Below, piece after piece: positions 15,016-24,222 of a DNA stretch of 64,000 nucleotides (positions are counted from its first letter, which is position 1; every line of letters begins with the position of its first letter). The translations under genes were made by a program, and so were the position numbers. The notes under the pieces are model-generated. The model was not told where the DNA came from, ran no database searches, and saw nothing but the letters and a program-made list of their open reading frames with translations. The DNA lies in contig NZ_QOUX01000047.1 in the NCBI RefSeq assembly GCF_004116265.1, positions 1 through 64,000 of the forward strand. Reading direction: 5' to 3'. Origin of the DNA: Anaerobacillus alkaliphilus (GTDB lineage: Bacteria > Bacillota > Bacilli > Bacillales > Anaerobacillaceae).

Positions 15016-17592
15016 ATGAAAACACTCGATAAACAGGTACTAAATTCGCAGAATAACATATTAAAACAAATTGCAACGGGTAACGAATTAACAGTAATCC
15101 TAAAGAGTCTTGCTTTAGAAATAGAAACATTGATCACCGGTACTATTTGTTCAATCCTTCTTTACAACGAGCAAAATCAAACGTTGGAAAAAGGTGTTGG
15201 ACCAAGCTTAGCTGATGCATATAATCAAGCGTTAGCTGGTACAAAGATTGGACCAGGAGTCGGATCATGTGGAACAGCTGCGTTTTTCATGGAAACAGTG
15301 ATTGTTAAGGACATTGAAACCGATGACCGGTGGAAAAACTACAAATCGCTTGCGCTTTCCTATGGGTTAAAGGCTTGCTGGTCAAAACCGATCATTTCCT
15401 CTGAAGAAACCGTTCTGGGAACTTTTGCTCTCTATTACCGTGAAACCCGTGAACCGCTGAAAGACGAATTAGAACTATTAGAAGTGTTTGCTCACTTAGC
15501 TTCTATTGCTATTGAACAACGAAATACAGATAAGAAACTCTATGAAAGCGAAAAGAAATACCGACTGTTAGCTGAAAATGTATCAGACTTCGTGGGGATT
15601 ATTGATCAGAAGGGCATTTTTGAGTATGCCTCATCTTCACATGAGAAGTATTTAGGATATACGTTGCGAGAGCTGATAGGCAAATCGATATTGGACTTTG
15701 TTCATCCCGATGATCTTCGTATTGTGAAAAGAAATTTGAAAAAGGTTCTTGAAAATCTTCAAGTAATAACCATTACTTCTCGCTTTTTACATAAACACGG
15801 CCACTGGGTGTATCTTCAAGGAAACTGTAACCCGATCATTGAAGAAGATAAGGTATGTCGTTTTGTTTATATGGCACGCGACATAACCGCACAGAAAACT
15901 GCCGAACAAGAACTTAACAAAGTACTAGTAGAGTTGGAGTCAACCCGACAAAAGTTTCATTCGTTATACCAAAATTCTTTAGATGCAATCTTTGAACTAG
16001 ATCACAACGGTAAGCTTTTTAGTGTAAATCCAGCAGCGGAAACATTAACAGGGTATAGCAAAGAGGAGCTCTTAAGAATTAATAGTACAACGTTCATTGA
16101 TGCCAATTCTTATCAAGAACTAGATCAAATTTTTACAGCAGTGAAACAAGGGAATGGACAACGAGTTGAAGGTGTGATTAATCATAAAGGTGGACATCAA
16201 GTGATCGTTGATATCAATATCGTTCCGATCTTTAAACACAATACTTCCGTTAGTGTGATGGCTTTCGTTAAAGATATTACAGACAAGAGAAAAGCTGAGA
16301 ATGAAATCAAAGAGTTAGCCTATAAAGATCAATTAACAGGACTACCAAATCGTTATTTGTTCAGTTTGAAGCTTGAAGAGGCGATAAAAAGAGCGAGCGA
16401 GACGAAGTCGACATTAGGAGTCTTGTTTATTGATTTTGATAATTTCAAAACGATTAACGATACCCTAGGCCATCATGTTGGTGATTTATTGCTTCAAAGA
16501 GTTGTCTCGATTATGAGTTCCTGTTTGAGTGAAGGTGATGTCATCTCTCGGCAGGGCGGAGATGAGTTTTTATTACTTATCGAGAATACTAGTATTGAAG
16601 ACTTATGTAGCGTTTCCGAACGGATTATTCAAAAACTAAAGCAGCCAACGTTATTAGCCGGAAATGAAGTGTATATTACACCGAGTATTGGAGTTAGTCT
16701 GTACCCTAATTATGGCATGGATGCCGAAAGTTTGATTAAGAATGCCGATTTAGCGATGTACTTAGCGAAAGATATGGGTAAAAATAACTATCAATTTTTT
16801 ACAGAAAGTTTAAATGAACGAGTCATCCGCAAAGGCCAGCTTGAAAATGCCTTACGGAGAGCAATTGACCAACAGGAATTTACTCTCCACTACCAACCTA
16901 AGATTGACTTAGATTTAAACAGAGTTGTTGGAATTGAGGCACTCTTACGTTGGAATCCTATTTTTGGGTCTGTATCACCTGCAGAATTTATTCCGATCAC
17001 TGAGGAAACTGGACTGATTGTTGACATTGGCGAGTGGGTGTTGAGAGAAGCCTGTACAAAAAATAAATATTGGTACGATCTCGGTTTACTCGAGGCGCCA
17101 ATTGCTGTCAATGTTTCTGCACGTCAATTTATGGATCCTCATTTTATTCGTATCGTTCAAACTGTATTGAGTGAAACGAAACTTCCTTCTCATTTATTAG
17201 AAATAGAGATTACTGAAAGAGTTATGATTAACGTTAATGAAGCATCCGACATCATTAATCAACTAAGGGAGATGGGGATACAAATTACGATCGACGATTT
17301 TGGAATTGGTTATTCGTCATTAAGTATGATCAATTCGATTGACATTGATAATCTAAAGATAGATCAATCCTTTTTACATGATGTAATGAAGAATAAAAAG
17401 TCTTCAGGTTTGTTAGGAGCTATTATTCAGATGGGAAGAGAAATCGAAGCTAATGTTGTGATTGAAGGCATTGAAACAGAAGAACAAGCGAGCTTCTTAG
17501 CAGCAAAAGGCTTGATCGGACAGGGCTATCATTTTAGCTATCCGTTACCTGAGGAGAAATTTGAAAAGTATTTAGCAAAGCAAGAAGCATAA
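15016..17592 (+). CDS. GAF-PAS-PAS-GGDEF-EAL bifunctional c-di-GMP protein
   Basis: An 858-aa cytoplasmic protein. A GAF domain (about 15-170) with the C-G-T motif GVGSCGTAAF is followed by two PAS domains (about 180-300 and 310-430), a GGDEF domain and an EAL domain. Both output domains look intact: RQGGDEF at 512-518, EALLRW at 641, DDFGIGYSS, KIDQSF, IEGIET and GQGYHFSYPL. It could make or degrade c-di-GMP depending on signal input. The upstream c-di-GMP riboswitch implies feedback control of its own transcription. Confidence 0.92.
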   Translation: MKTLDKQVLNSQNNILKQIATGNELTVILKSLALEIETLITGTICSILLYNEQNQTLEKGVGPSLADAYNQALAGTKIGPGVGSCGTAAFFMETVIVKDIETDDRWKNYKSLALSYGLKACWSKPIISSEETVLGTFALYYRETREPLKDELELLEVFAHLASIAIEQRNTDKKLYESEKKYRLLAENVSDFVGIIDQKGIFEYASSSHEKYLGYTLRELIGKSILDFVHPDDLRIVKRNLKKVLENLQVITITSRFLHKHGHWVYLQGNCNPIIEEDKVCRFVYMARDITAQKTAEQELNKVLVELESTRQKFHSLYQNSLDAIFELDHNGKLFSVNPAAETLTGYSKEELLRINSTTFIDANSYQELDQIFTAVKQGNGQRVEGVINHKGGHQVIVDINIVPIFKHNTSVSVMAFVKDITDKRKAENEIKELAYKDQLTGLPNRYLFSLKLEEAIKRASETKSTLGVLFIDFDNFKTINDTLGHHVGDLLLQRVVSIMSSCLSEGDVISRQGGDEFLLLIENTSIEDLCSVSERIIQKLKQPTLLAGNEVYITPSIGVSLYPNYGMDAESLIKNADLAMYLAKDMGKNNYQFFTESLNERVIRKGQLENALRRAIDQQEFTLHYQPKIDLDLNRVVGIEALLRWNPIFGSVSPAEFIPITEETGLIVDIGEWVLREACTKNKYWYDLGLLEAPIAVNVSARQFMDPHFIRIVQTVLSETKLPSHLLEIEITERVMINVNEASDIINQLREMGIQITIDDFGIGYSSLSMINSIDIDNLKIDQSFLHDVMKNKKSSGLLGAIIQMGREIEANVVIEGIETEEQASFLAAKGLIGQGYHFSYPLPEEKFEKYLAKQEA

Positions 17593-17594
17593 GG

Positions 17595-17625
17595 AAGAGG
17601 AGCCTAGGGTGACAGGCTCCTCTTT
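17595..17625. terminator. Bidirectional terminator between convergent genes
   Basis: AAGAGGAGCCT pairs perfectly with AGGCTCCTCTT around an 8-nt loop, with A- and T-rich flanks. It serves the GGDEF-EAL gene and the opposing SurA-like gene. Confidence 0.85.
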
Positions 17626-17630
17626 CATAG

Positions 17631-18293
17631 TTAAATAAGAATGTTAATCTCACTAGTTGCTTTTAATTGATCAACTAGTTCGCCAATCGACGCCTGATTT
17701 TTCTCGTCTCTAATTTCAGCTTCTAGTTGTGCATAAACTTCTTCAAGTTCAGGCATGTTTTCTGTTTGCTGCTTATACTGCTCATAGCGTTCTTCAACTT
17801 CACTAGAAGTAATGACAGGTTCAGCAATTTTATTTTCGATATACTTATTAATCGTTATCTGGCTTTTAATTTCATCTGAAAAACTAGCTAAAGTAAAGTT
17901 ATTCATTTCAAGTACTTCAACGAATTCTTCTTCAGTACCATATTCTTCAATAAATAAGTCTAGCTGGGCTTGGATTTCATCTTGAGAAGCTTCAAAGCCT
18001 TCTTCAACTGCAGCTTGAGTAATAAGTGTTGAATTAACAAGCTGGTCTAATACATGTAATTTAATTTGAGCTTCTGTTTCTTCATTAATTTCTAATCCCA
18101 TTTGTTGGTAAGATAATTTCACTTGTTCATATTGAAATGCTAGTGACTGTTGAGAAATAGGTTGTCCATTTACCATTGCCACTGGCTCATTTTCTTCTAA
18201 TTCTGGTGTAGCTTCTTCATTTCCTCCACAGGCTGCTAGTCCAATCATTAAACATACACTCGCTAATACGGTTACTAATTTTTTCTTAATCAA
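17631..18293 (-). CDS. SurA N-terminal domain lipoprotein
   Basis: A 220-aa lipoprotein. A TTG start at 18293 with RBS AAAGGAGTGG opens a signal peptide ending in the lipobox LAACGG. The mature part is a SurA/PrsA-type chaperone domain: MVNGQPISQQSLAFQYEQ, then long helices and LDQLVNSTLITQAAVEEG. The parvulin peptidyl-prolyl isomerase domain of full PrsA is absent, as the protein ends about 85 residues after the SurA_N region. It probably assists folding of exported proteins at the membrane-wall interface. Confidence 0.83.
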   Translation of the reverse strand: MIKKKLVTVLASVCLMIGLAACGGNEEATPELEENEPVAMVNGQPISQQSLAFQYEQVKLSYQQMGLEINEETEAQIKLHVLDQLVNSTLITQAAVEEGFEASQDEIQAQLDLFIEEYGTEEEFVEVLEMNNFTLASFSDEIKSQITINKYIENKIAEPVITSSEVEERYEQYKQQTENMPELEEVYAQLEAEIRDEKNQASIGELVDQLKATSEINILI

Positions 18294-18540
18294 AATACCA
18301 CTCCTTTATTCTATGTATAAACACAAGTGTAACAAACACCTTTTTCGAAGTAAAATAAAAAGGTAGGGTTAATTCTTACATTTCTAGAAATGAATACATA
18401 GTACTGGCTTTCATATGTTGAATTATAGTAAAATATGTAAAAATCTACGAGAATATTAGGTTGAAAGTCTTTGGAGTCACAATTTTCTTCTTTGTTTCGT
18501 AAACTATAACAATGGAGTAACTTTTAGGGGGATTGGTAGG

Positions 18541-18699
18541 GTGCTAGAGTTCTTTCAATCATTATTTATTAAAAAATGTTACTTTTGTAAAGGGAAAAAA
18601 GGCTATTTTACAAAATATGAAGTATACGATCAAAAGGTAAATGTCTGTTATAAGTGTTTGGAATACGCAGAACGTAGAGCATTCAGGAAAATAAATTGA
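18541..18699 (+). CDS. 52-aa Cys4 zinc-ribbon-like small protein
   Basis: A short ORF of 52 codons with GTG start, RBS AGGGGG (18526-18531) and its own terminator. The sequence contains two CxxC knuckles, CYFC and CYKC, 19 residues apart and surrounded by Lys/Tyr, which predicts one structural zinc site. The N terminus is MLEFFQSLFIKK. I do not recognise a named family. Nucleic-acid or protein binding is plausible but not shown. Confidence 0.6.
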   Translation: MLEFFQSLFIKKCYFCKGKKGYFTKYEVYDQKVNVCYKCLEYAERRAFRKIN

Positions 18700-18703
18700 T
18701 CTT

Positions 18704-18736
18704 AGGTTGCATCTGAAGAGGTGCGACTTTTCTTTT
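18704..18736 (+). terminator. Terminator after small zinc protein
   Basis: AGGTTGCA pairs with TGCGACTT around a 10-nt loop, followed by TTCTTTT. Confidence 0.65.
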
Positions 18737-18802
18737 AAAACAAGGGAAAAATACTTAGAAGTCGAAATAGTAATGGTGATAAATTTACATTGGGGGCAGA
18801 TG

Positions 18803-19795
18803 ATGAATAAACAGAAAGTGTTTACAGTACAAGCTTTACCTAGCGATGTAAAAGAATATTTGAAAAAACATGTTATTTTAAATGAATGGGACCAACAAGG
18901 ACCTTTGACAAGAGAGCAGCTTTTTAATGAAGTGGCAGATGTGCACGGTCTAATCACTTCTGGGACTCCTATTAACGAAGAATTGTTACAATCTGCTCCA
19001 AATCTTCGAGTCGTTAGTACAGTTTCGGTTGGTTACAATCATTTTGATATTGAAGCTATGAAAAAACATCGGGTACTTGGTACCCATACCCCTTTTGTTT
19101 TAGATGATACGGTCGCAGATTTAGTCATTGCTTTAATGCTTTCTACCGCAAGAAGAATTCCTGAGCTTGATGCATTAACTAAAAGCGGCGAATGGAAAAA
19201 AGGCACAGCTGGGGCTATGTTCGGAGTAGATGTCCATCATAAGAAACTTGGAATTATTGGGATGGGAAGAATAGGTGAAGTGATTGCGAAAAGAGCAAAG
19301 TTTGGCTTTGATATGGAAGTGTCTTATTATAATCGCAACCGTAACTTAGAAGCAGAAGAAAGGTTAGATGTCCACGCGAAGGAATTGGATCAACTTTTAA
19401 GTGAATCTGACTTCGTTGTCCTCATGGTGCCACTGACGAGTGAAACAAGAAATCTAATTGGGGAGAGGGAGTTTCAGTTAATGAAGAAGTCTGCCATTTT
19501 TATAAATGGATCAAGGGGCCAAACAGTAGATGAAGAATCGTTGATCCAGGCTTTACAAACAGGCGAAATCTTAGCAGCTGGGTTAGACGTCTACCAAGAA
19601 GAGCCTACAAATCCAAATAATCCACTGTTAAAAATGCCGAATGTCGTCACACTTCCTCACATTGGTTCAGCAACGAGTGAAACAAGACATGCAATGGCTA
19701 TGCTAGCTGCTAGAAATTTGGTAGCAGCACTGAATGGTGATGACGAGTGTTTTGTGGTGAAAGAATTAGAGGATTTATCGAGTACGTTAGAGTAG
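18803..19795 (+). CDS. D-2-hydroxyacid dehydrogenase (glyoxylate/glycerate reductase type)
   Basis: A 330-aa NAD(P)-dependent dehydrogenase of the D-2-hydroxyacid family. The Rossmann motif is GIIGMGRIGEVIAKR. The catalytic residues are visible as Arg in INGSRGQTVDE, Glu in YQEEPTN and His in LPHIGSAT. It probably reduces glyoxylate or hydroxypyruvate; GyaR/YvcT-like enzymes are the nearest match. The ATG at 18803 has GGGGG at 18792-18796; the longer reading from 18707 begins inside the preceding terminator and is rejected. Confidence 0.85.
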   Translation: MNKQKVFTVQALPSDVKEYLKKHVILNEWDQQGPLTREQLFNEVADVHGLITSGTPINEELLQSAPNLRVVSTVSVGYNHFDIEAMKKHRVLGTHTPFVLDDTVADLVIALMLSTARRIPELDALTKSGEWKKGTAGAMFGVDVHHKKLGIIGMGRIGEVIAKRAKFGFDMEVSYYNRNRNLEAEERLDVHAKELDQLLSESDFVVLMVPLTSETRNLIGEREFQLMKKSAIFINGSRGQTVDEESLIQALQTGEILAAGLDVYQEEPTNPNNPLLKMPNVVTLPHIGSATSETRHAMAMLAARNLVAALNGDDECFVVKELEDLSSTLE

Positions 19796-19808
19796 GTATA
19801 AATATATG

Positions 19809-19837
19809 TTGACACATTGGAATTATCGGATTATTAT
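19809..19837 (+). promoter_or_regulatory. Consensus promoter upstream of a leader terminator
   Basis: A perfect -35 TTGACA (19809-19814), 17-bp spacer and -10 TATTAT (19832-19837). It lies after the dehydrogenase stop but before the hairpin at 19878-19906, so transcripts from it would meet the terminator about 35-60 nt into the leader of the SLC13 gene. Confidence 0.65.
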
Positions 19838-19877
19838 TAGGTAAATTATTTGTGAATTGAATTAGGAAGGCATACTT

Positions 19878-19906
19878 CATACCATTACGGCGGTATGTCT
19901 TTTTTA
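19878..19906 (+). terminator. Terminator, possibly an attenuator for the SLC13 gene
   Basis: CATACC / GGTATG around an 8-nt loop, then TCTTTTTT. It may end the dehydrogenase transcript or attenuate the leader started at the promoter just upstream. Confidence 0.75.
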
Positions 19907-19980
19907 AAACTTAATTCATAGTAAATACATAAGAATTATAAGAATTTAATTTTTAGAGGCTGAATTGCGGAGTGTGTAAA

Positions 19981-21756
19981 ATGACTATTGAAATTGCTTT
20001 TGTCCTATTTATTGTAATTGGGATGCTTATTAGTCTGATGAAAGAGATTGCTAGACCTGACTTTATCGTATTTTTTGCACTTGCAATTCTTATCATAAGT
20101 GGAGTGTTGTCTCCAACAGATGCGTTAAAAGGTTTTTCTAATGAGGGAATGCTGACTGTTGCCTTATTATTTATCGTAGCAGGTGCAGTGAAACAAAGTG
20201 GTGTCTTAAATCAAGTCATTGCAAAGTCATTAGGATCTGGCCGTAGTCCAAGAAAGTCATTGCTTCAAATGATGTTTCCGTTGGCGGGTTTATCTGCTTT
20301 TTTAAATAATACACCCATTGTGGTCATGTTTACTCCTGTTGTTCGAAAGTGGTGTGAAGAGAAAGGGGTTTCGCCTTCTAAATTTCTCATACCACTATCG
20401 TACGCAACAATTTTTGGTGGGACACTCACGCTCATTGGGACATCGACAAACTTAGTCATCCATGGCTTTATGCTAGAACAAGGGCTAACTGGATTTTCAA
20501 TGTTTCAACTTGCCATTGTAAGTTTACCTGCTGGGTTAGTTGGGATTATTTATATGGCTACTATAGGTTATAAATTATTGCCAGAACGAAAAACATCAGA
20601 ACAATCCTTTGAAGAAAGTTCAAGAGAGTACCTTGCTGAAGCTTTTGTTGAACGTAATTCTCCTTTAAGCGGAAAAACAATTGAGGAAGCTGGACTTAGA
20701 AGACTTAGTGGGCTGTATCTAATTGAAGTAATACGAGATGGAGAACGTTTTGCGTCTATCCCGTCCTATTTTAAACTAAATGAAGATGATAAATTGATTT
20801 TTACAGGTGTTTTGTCCACGATTGTCGAGTTGCAAAATATAAAAGGCTTGAGAGTTTCAACAGGAACAAGTTTGAAACTAGAGGATTTACAAAATGGGAG
20901 TGCAACACTTGTTGAGGCAGTGATTTCACATCAGTCTTCTTTAGTTCAAAAGACAGTGAAAGAAAGCAAGTTTCGTAGTAATTACGGTGCTGGAGTAGTG
21001 GCAGTTCATCGTAACGATGAAAGAATTAATGATAAAATGGGAGATATTAAGTTAAAACCAGGAGATACTTTATTGTTATTAAGTAACAAAGACTTTAGTA
21101 ACAGATGGTCTAGTTCCAGAGACTTTTATATTATTTCACCGATAACTGAGACAGATGTAATTGACCCAAGAAAATCAATTACCGCCTTGTTAACATTAGT
21201 GATGATGATTTCTCTTGCTGCGTTTAATATCCTACCAATGTTTAAAGCTGCTTTGTTAGCTGTTATTCTCTTGTTTATAACAAAAACTATTACATTTGTA
21301 GGAGCCAAACGATATATTCAATTTGATGTTTTACTGTTAATTGCAAGTGCAATTGGGATAGGGATCGCGTTAGAGCAGTCAGGTGCTGCTGAATTAATTG
21401 CCAGTTATTTTATTCAGATAAGTAAAGGTGCGGGCATTATAGGTGCAGTAATTGTTGTATACTTTTTAACAACTGTATTTACTGAAGTAATTACGAATAA
21501 TGCTGCGGCTGTTTTGATGGTACCAATCTCACTTTCTATAGCTACTCAGCTATCGGTTGACCCAATGGCATTTTTTGTAGCTATAGCCATTGCAGCTTCA
21601 GCAAGTTTTGCTACTCCGATTGGTTACCAGTGTAATTTAATTGTATACGGACCTGGTGGATACCGTTTTTCTGACTATATGAAGATAGGTATTCCGCTTA
21701 ATATACTTTACCTTATAGTAACTGTTACGATTGTTTATTTTGTGTGGGTAGTTTAG
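19981..21756 (+). CDS. SLC13/DASS family transporter with RCK_C domains
   Basis: A 591-aa membrane protein. Two CitT/SLC13 half-transporter blocks (about 1-185 and 395-590) flank two TrkA-C-like (RCK_C) soluble domains (about 205-380), an arrangement typical of bacterial sodium-coupled dicarboxylate or sulfate-type carriers. The conserved SNT-like motifs appear as FLNNTPIVVMFTP with GTSTNLVI, and TNNAAAVLMVPI with PIGYQCNLIVYGPG. The ATG at 19981 follows GGAGTG. The substrate cannot be assigned. A paralogue lies convergently downstream. Confidence 0.85.
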   Translation: MTIEIAFVLFIVIGMLISLMKEIARPDFIVFFALAILIISGVLSPTDALKGFSNEGMLTVALLFIVAGAVKQSGVLNQVIAKSLGSGRSPRKSLLQMMFPLAGLSAFLNNTPIVVMFTPVVRKWCEEKGVSPSKFLIPLSYATIFGGTLTLIGTSTNLVIHGFMLEQGLTGFSMFQLAIVSLPAGLVGIIYMATIGYKLLPERKTSEQSFEESSREYLAEAFVERNSPLSGKTIEEAGLRRLSGLYLIEVIRDGERFASIPSYFKLNEDDKLIFTGVLSTIVELQNIKGLRVSTGTSLKLEDLQNGSATLVEAVISHQSSLVQKTVKESKFRSNYGAGVVAVHRNDERINDKMGDIKLKPGDTLLLLSNKDFSNRWSSSRDFYIISPITETDVIDPRKSITALLTLVMMISLAAFNILPMFKAALLAVILLFITKTITFVGAKRYIQFDVLLLIASAIGIGIALEQSGAAELIASYFIQISKGAGIIGAVIVVYFLTTVFTEVITNNAAAVLMVPISLSIATQLSVDPMAFFVAIAIAASASFATPIGYQCNLIVYGPGGYRFSDYMKIGIPLNILYLIVTVTIVYFVWVV

Positions 21757-21769
21757 ACGACCTATGGTA

Positions 21770-21803
21770 AAAAGGCTTAGAGAGCGTCTCCAAGCCTTTT
21801 TTT
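21770..21803 (+). terminator. Terminator after SLC13 gene 1
   Basis: AAAAGGCTTAGAG pairs with CTCCAAGCCTTTT (one mismatch), followed by T3 and a T-rich tail. Confidence 0.85.
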
Positions 21804-21807
21804 GTTT

Positions 21808-21999
21808 GGCTGTTTTCGCAAAGTTTGTTGCTTTCGTAAAAATCCCAAAAGCCGGATTTTTACACAAAATACTTAGAATTCACAACTAATTTAGTAAGTA
21901 TTGCTCTTTTCTTACATAATTTATTGGATGCTATTTTCATCTAGGATATTTTTTTCGATTATTTTAGGGTATAAAAGTACAACGTTTACGAAAAGAGCC
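21808..21999. repeat. MITE-like dispersed repeat, copy 2
   Basis: The second copy of the 8168-8364 element, about 192 bp, in the same orientation, filling the gap between two convergent transporter genes. The terminal inverted repeat core is GGCTGTTTTCGCAAA at the left and the complement GGCTCTTTTCGTAAA at the right. The first 60 nt match copy 1 exactly and the remainder differs by scattered substitutions. Confidence 0.78.
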
Positions 22000-22009
22000 T
22001 TATTTGTTC

Positions 22010-23854
22010 TTAAAAAGGAAAAAACAATGGTAGTAATACAATTGCAACTACGGCAATCAGTAGTTGTAATGGGACACCAACTCGGACAAAGTCAAGAAAT
22101 GTGTACTTGCCTGCCGCCATCACCATTGCATTTGGTGGTGTGGCTACAGGTGTGGCAAACGCCATACTTGAAGAGAAGGCAACTGCCATGACCATTGGAA
22201 TTGGGCTAACAGCCATCTGTTCAGCAGTTAGGATAGCTACTGGGAATAGTAAGACAGCTGTTGCAGTATTACTGATGAATTGACTGAAAAGTGAAGTTAT
22301 CCCATATAAACCTGCTAAAACGGCTAATGGTCCAATTGCACCCAGACTGTTAATAAGTCCTTCTGACATAAACGTAACGCCACCTGTATTTTCTAAGGCA
22401 GTAGCCATTGGCAGCATACAGGCGATCAGAATGACAGTCTGCCAATTAATCGATTGGTACGCTTGATCGGTTTGTCTGACACATCCAGTCAAAACCATTA
22501 GGACAGCAGCAATGACGATGGCGACCACTGCTGGAACCCATTCGAATACCATCGTAATTAGCATCCCAAGTAAGATAAGACCAGCAACCATACTTTTCTG
22601 AGTCTGGTTGGCTAAATCCGTTTCTTCAGCGGCTGACTTTAGGACGACTGTATCGTTTTTTTCGGCAGAGAGAAGGTTGATATCCTTCCACTTTCCGTGT
22701 ACTAGTATGGAGTCTCCATAAAGTAATATTTCATCTTTCGTAAACCGTTTTGCTTCACTAAATTGATGCTTCATTGCGAGTACCGATAGTCCGTATTTCG
22801 CTCTGAATTTTACTTGTTTAATGGATTGGTTAAGTAATCTTGACCGAGGAGTTAAGATCACTTCGGCCAAATGTGCCTCCTCCAATTGGTAAAGGCTGTC
22901 TTTTTGCCTGATTAGTCCTGTATCTGCAGCTAGTTTTTCAATTGCATCCTCATCAGCGTAGATAAGAAAAATATCACCAGACTCTATGATATAGCTAGGA
23001 TCAACAGTAATTCGAATTGATTTCGGTCGACCAGTTATTTTAGATAATGGTTTTCTATCTTTTTTTATTGCTTCTAGCACTGTAATGTTATAGGTAGCAG
23101 GTAAGTGAAGCTGTTTAATGGTGCGGCCAATAAGTTCGCTATTTACAGGAACTTTTACTGTGTGAATAAAATCAGATACTCCATACTGCTCAATAAGCTC
23201 AGCAGCGTCAAATTTAGTTGAATTACCAGTTCTATCCTCAATAGGTTTATCCAACAACCTGCGACCCACGAACCATAAATAGAGAATTCCTGTGAAAAGC
23301 ATCGTGAGACCCACGGGCGTAAAAGAGAAGAACGAAAGTGCACCATATCCAGCATCAGCTAAACTCTGGCTAGCAATTAAGTTAGGCGCTGTACCAATTA
23401 ATGTTAAAGCACCACCCATGCTACTCGCAAAGGCAAGAGGAATTAGCAGTTTTCCTGGATGTAACTGCATTTGTCGACTTAAGCTTACGACGACTGGTAA
23501 CAGTATAGCAACTGTTCCAGTGTTACTAATAAAACCACTTAAGACCGCCACTAATAGCAACATAAAAATCGTTAATTTCCACTCGCTGTTCTTTGTGCTT
23601 TTTACAAGTAAATCGCCAGCTTTTTGTGCCAAGCCACTTTGAAAAACACCTTCACCGACAATAAATAACGCGGCAACCATAATTACCACACTGTTGGCAA
23701 ATCCCGCAAACGCTTCTGGTACAGTAATTAGACCTGTTAAAAGGAGTGCAAGTAAGGCGTGAACAGCAACGAGATCTGCTCTGAAGCGTGGAACTAAAAA
23801 GCAAATCGTTGTTACAACTAAAATGAGAAAAACCAAGTGCATATCTGTAAACAT
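22010..23854 (-). CDS. SLC13 family transporter with RCK_C domains (paralogue)
   Basis: A 614-aa membrane protein with the same plan as the convergent gene: SLC13 half, two RCK_C domains (about 215-390), SLC13 half. Conserved motifs are FISNTGTVAILLPV, GTAPNLIASQ, FISNTATAVLLFPV and TPVATPPNAMVMAAG. The two NT-containing hairpins correspond to the sodium/substrate sites of the family. The ATG at 23854 follows AAAGGA; a GTG at 23872 is the alternative. The substrate is unknown. Confidence 0.85.
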   Translation of the reverse strand: MFTDMHLVFLILVVTTICFLVPRFRADLVAVHALLALLLTGLITVPEAFAGFANSVVIMVAALFIVGEGVFQSGLAQKAGDLLVKSTKNSEWKLTIFMLLLVAVLSGFISNTGTVAILLPVVVSLSRQMQLHPGKLLIPLAFASSMGGALTLIGTAPNLIASQSLADAGYGALSFFSFTPVGLTMLFTGILYLWFVGRRLLDKPIEDRTGNSTKFDAAELIEQYGVSDFIHTVKVPVNSELIGRTIKQLHLPATYNITVLEAIKKDRKPLSKITGRPKSIRITVDPSYIIESGDIFLIYADEDAIEKLAADTGLIRQKDSLYQLEEAHLAEVILTPRSRLLNQSIKQVKFRAKYGLSVLAMKHQFSEAKRFTKDEILLYGDSILVHGKWKDINLLSAEKNDTVVLKSAAEETDLANQTQKSMVAGLILLGMLITMVFEWVPAVVAIVIAAVLMVLTGCVRQTDQAYQSINWQTVILIACMLPMATALENTGGVTFMSEGLINSLGAIGPLAVLAGLYGITSLFSQFISNTATAVLLFPVAILTAEQMAVSPIPMVMAVAFSSSMAFATPVATPPNAMVMAAGKYTFLDFVRVGVPLQLLIAVVAIVLLPLFFPF

Positions 23855-23937
23855 GTTATGAATTCCTTTCACTGAAAAAATGCCCTAATCATGGCAGTTA
23901 TAGGTTATTGTGTACGTAAATGAAGAAATTATCATTT

Positions 23938-24007
23938 GAATTGTGAATTAAGAATTAAGAATTAAGAATTAAGAATTATGAATTATGAATTATGAATTAT
24001 GAATTAT
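23938..24007. repeat. 7-bp tandem repeat (GAATTAW)
   Basis: Ten uninterrupted 7-mers: one GAATTGT, four GAATTAA, then five GAATTAT. They lie in the 370-bp gap between the divergent SLC13 and sodium-channel genes. The same 7-mers occur in the 23S-5S spacer (132-165). The period is below one helical turn and there is no coding sense. Confidence 0.85.
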
Positions 24008-24222
24008 CAATAAGGGATAGTGGTTAAAGAGATTTACTTACTAGGGATCAGTTTGTGCGGTTCTACAAAATTCCTTTCTTACAAGCTTAATTAGGGCAAA
24101 TAGTAATTTTGTTCATAATATTGTCATTAATTCTTGTGTCATTTTCATGTATTATAGTAACTTAACTATGAATTTAACTGTTATAATAGTAGAAACAGAT
24201 AAACAAACAAGAGAAGGAGAAA

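Noticed and set aside
18379-18392. Palindrome CATTTCTAGAAATG upstream of the SurA-like gene
   Set aside because: A perfect 14-bp palindrome, but it is isolated, AT-rich and not positioned at a clear promoter, so it is not called as an operator.
18707-18802. N-terminal extension of the hydroxyacid dehydrogenase
   Set aside because: It starts within the terminator of the preceding small gene and has no RBS or family similarity; the domain starts at the ATG at 18803.
21901-22283. Plus-strand ORFs overlapping the end of the second SLC13 gene
   Set aside because: They are antisense shadows of the well-conserved transporter on the minus strand and of the MITE-like repeat.
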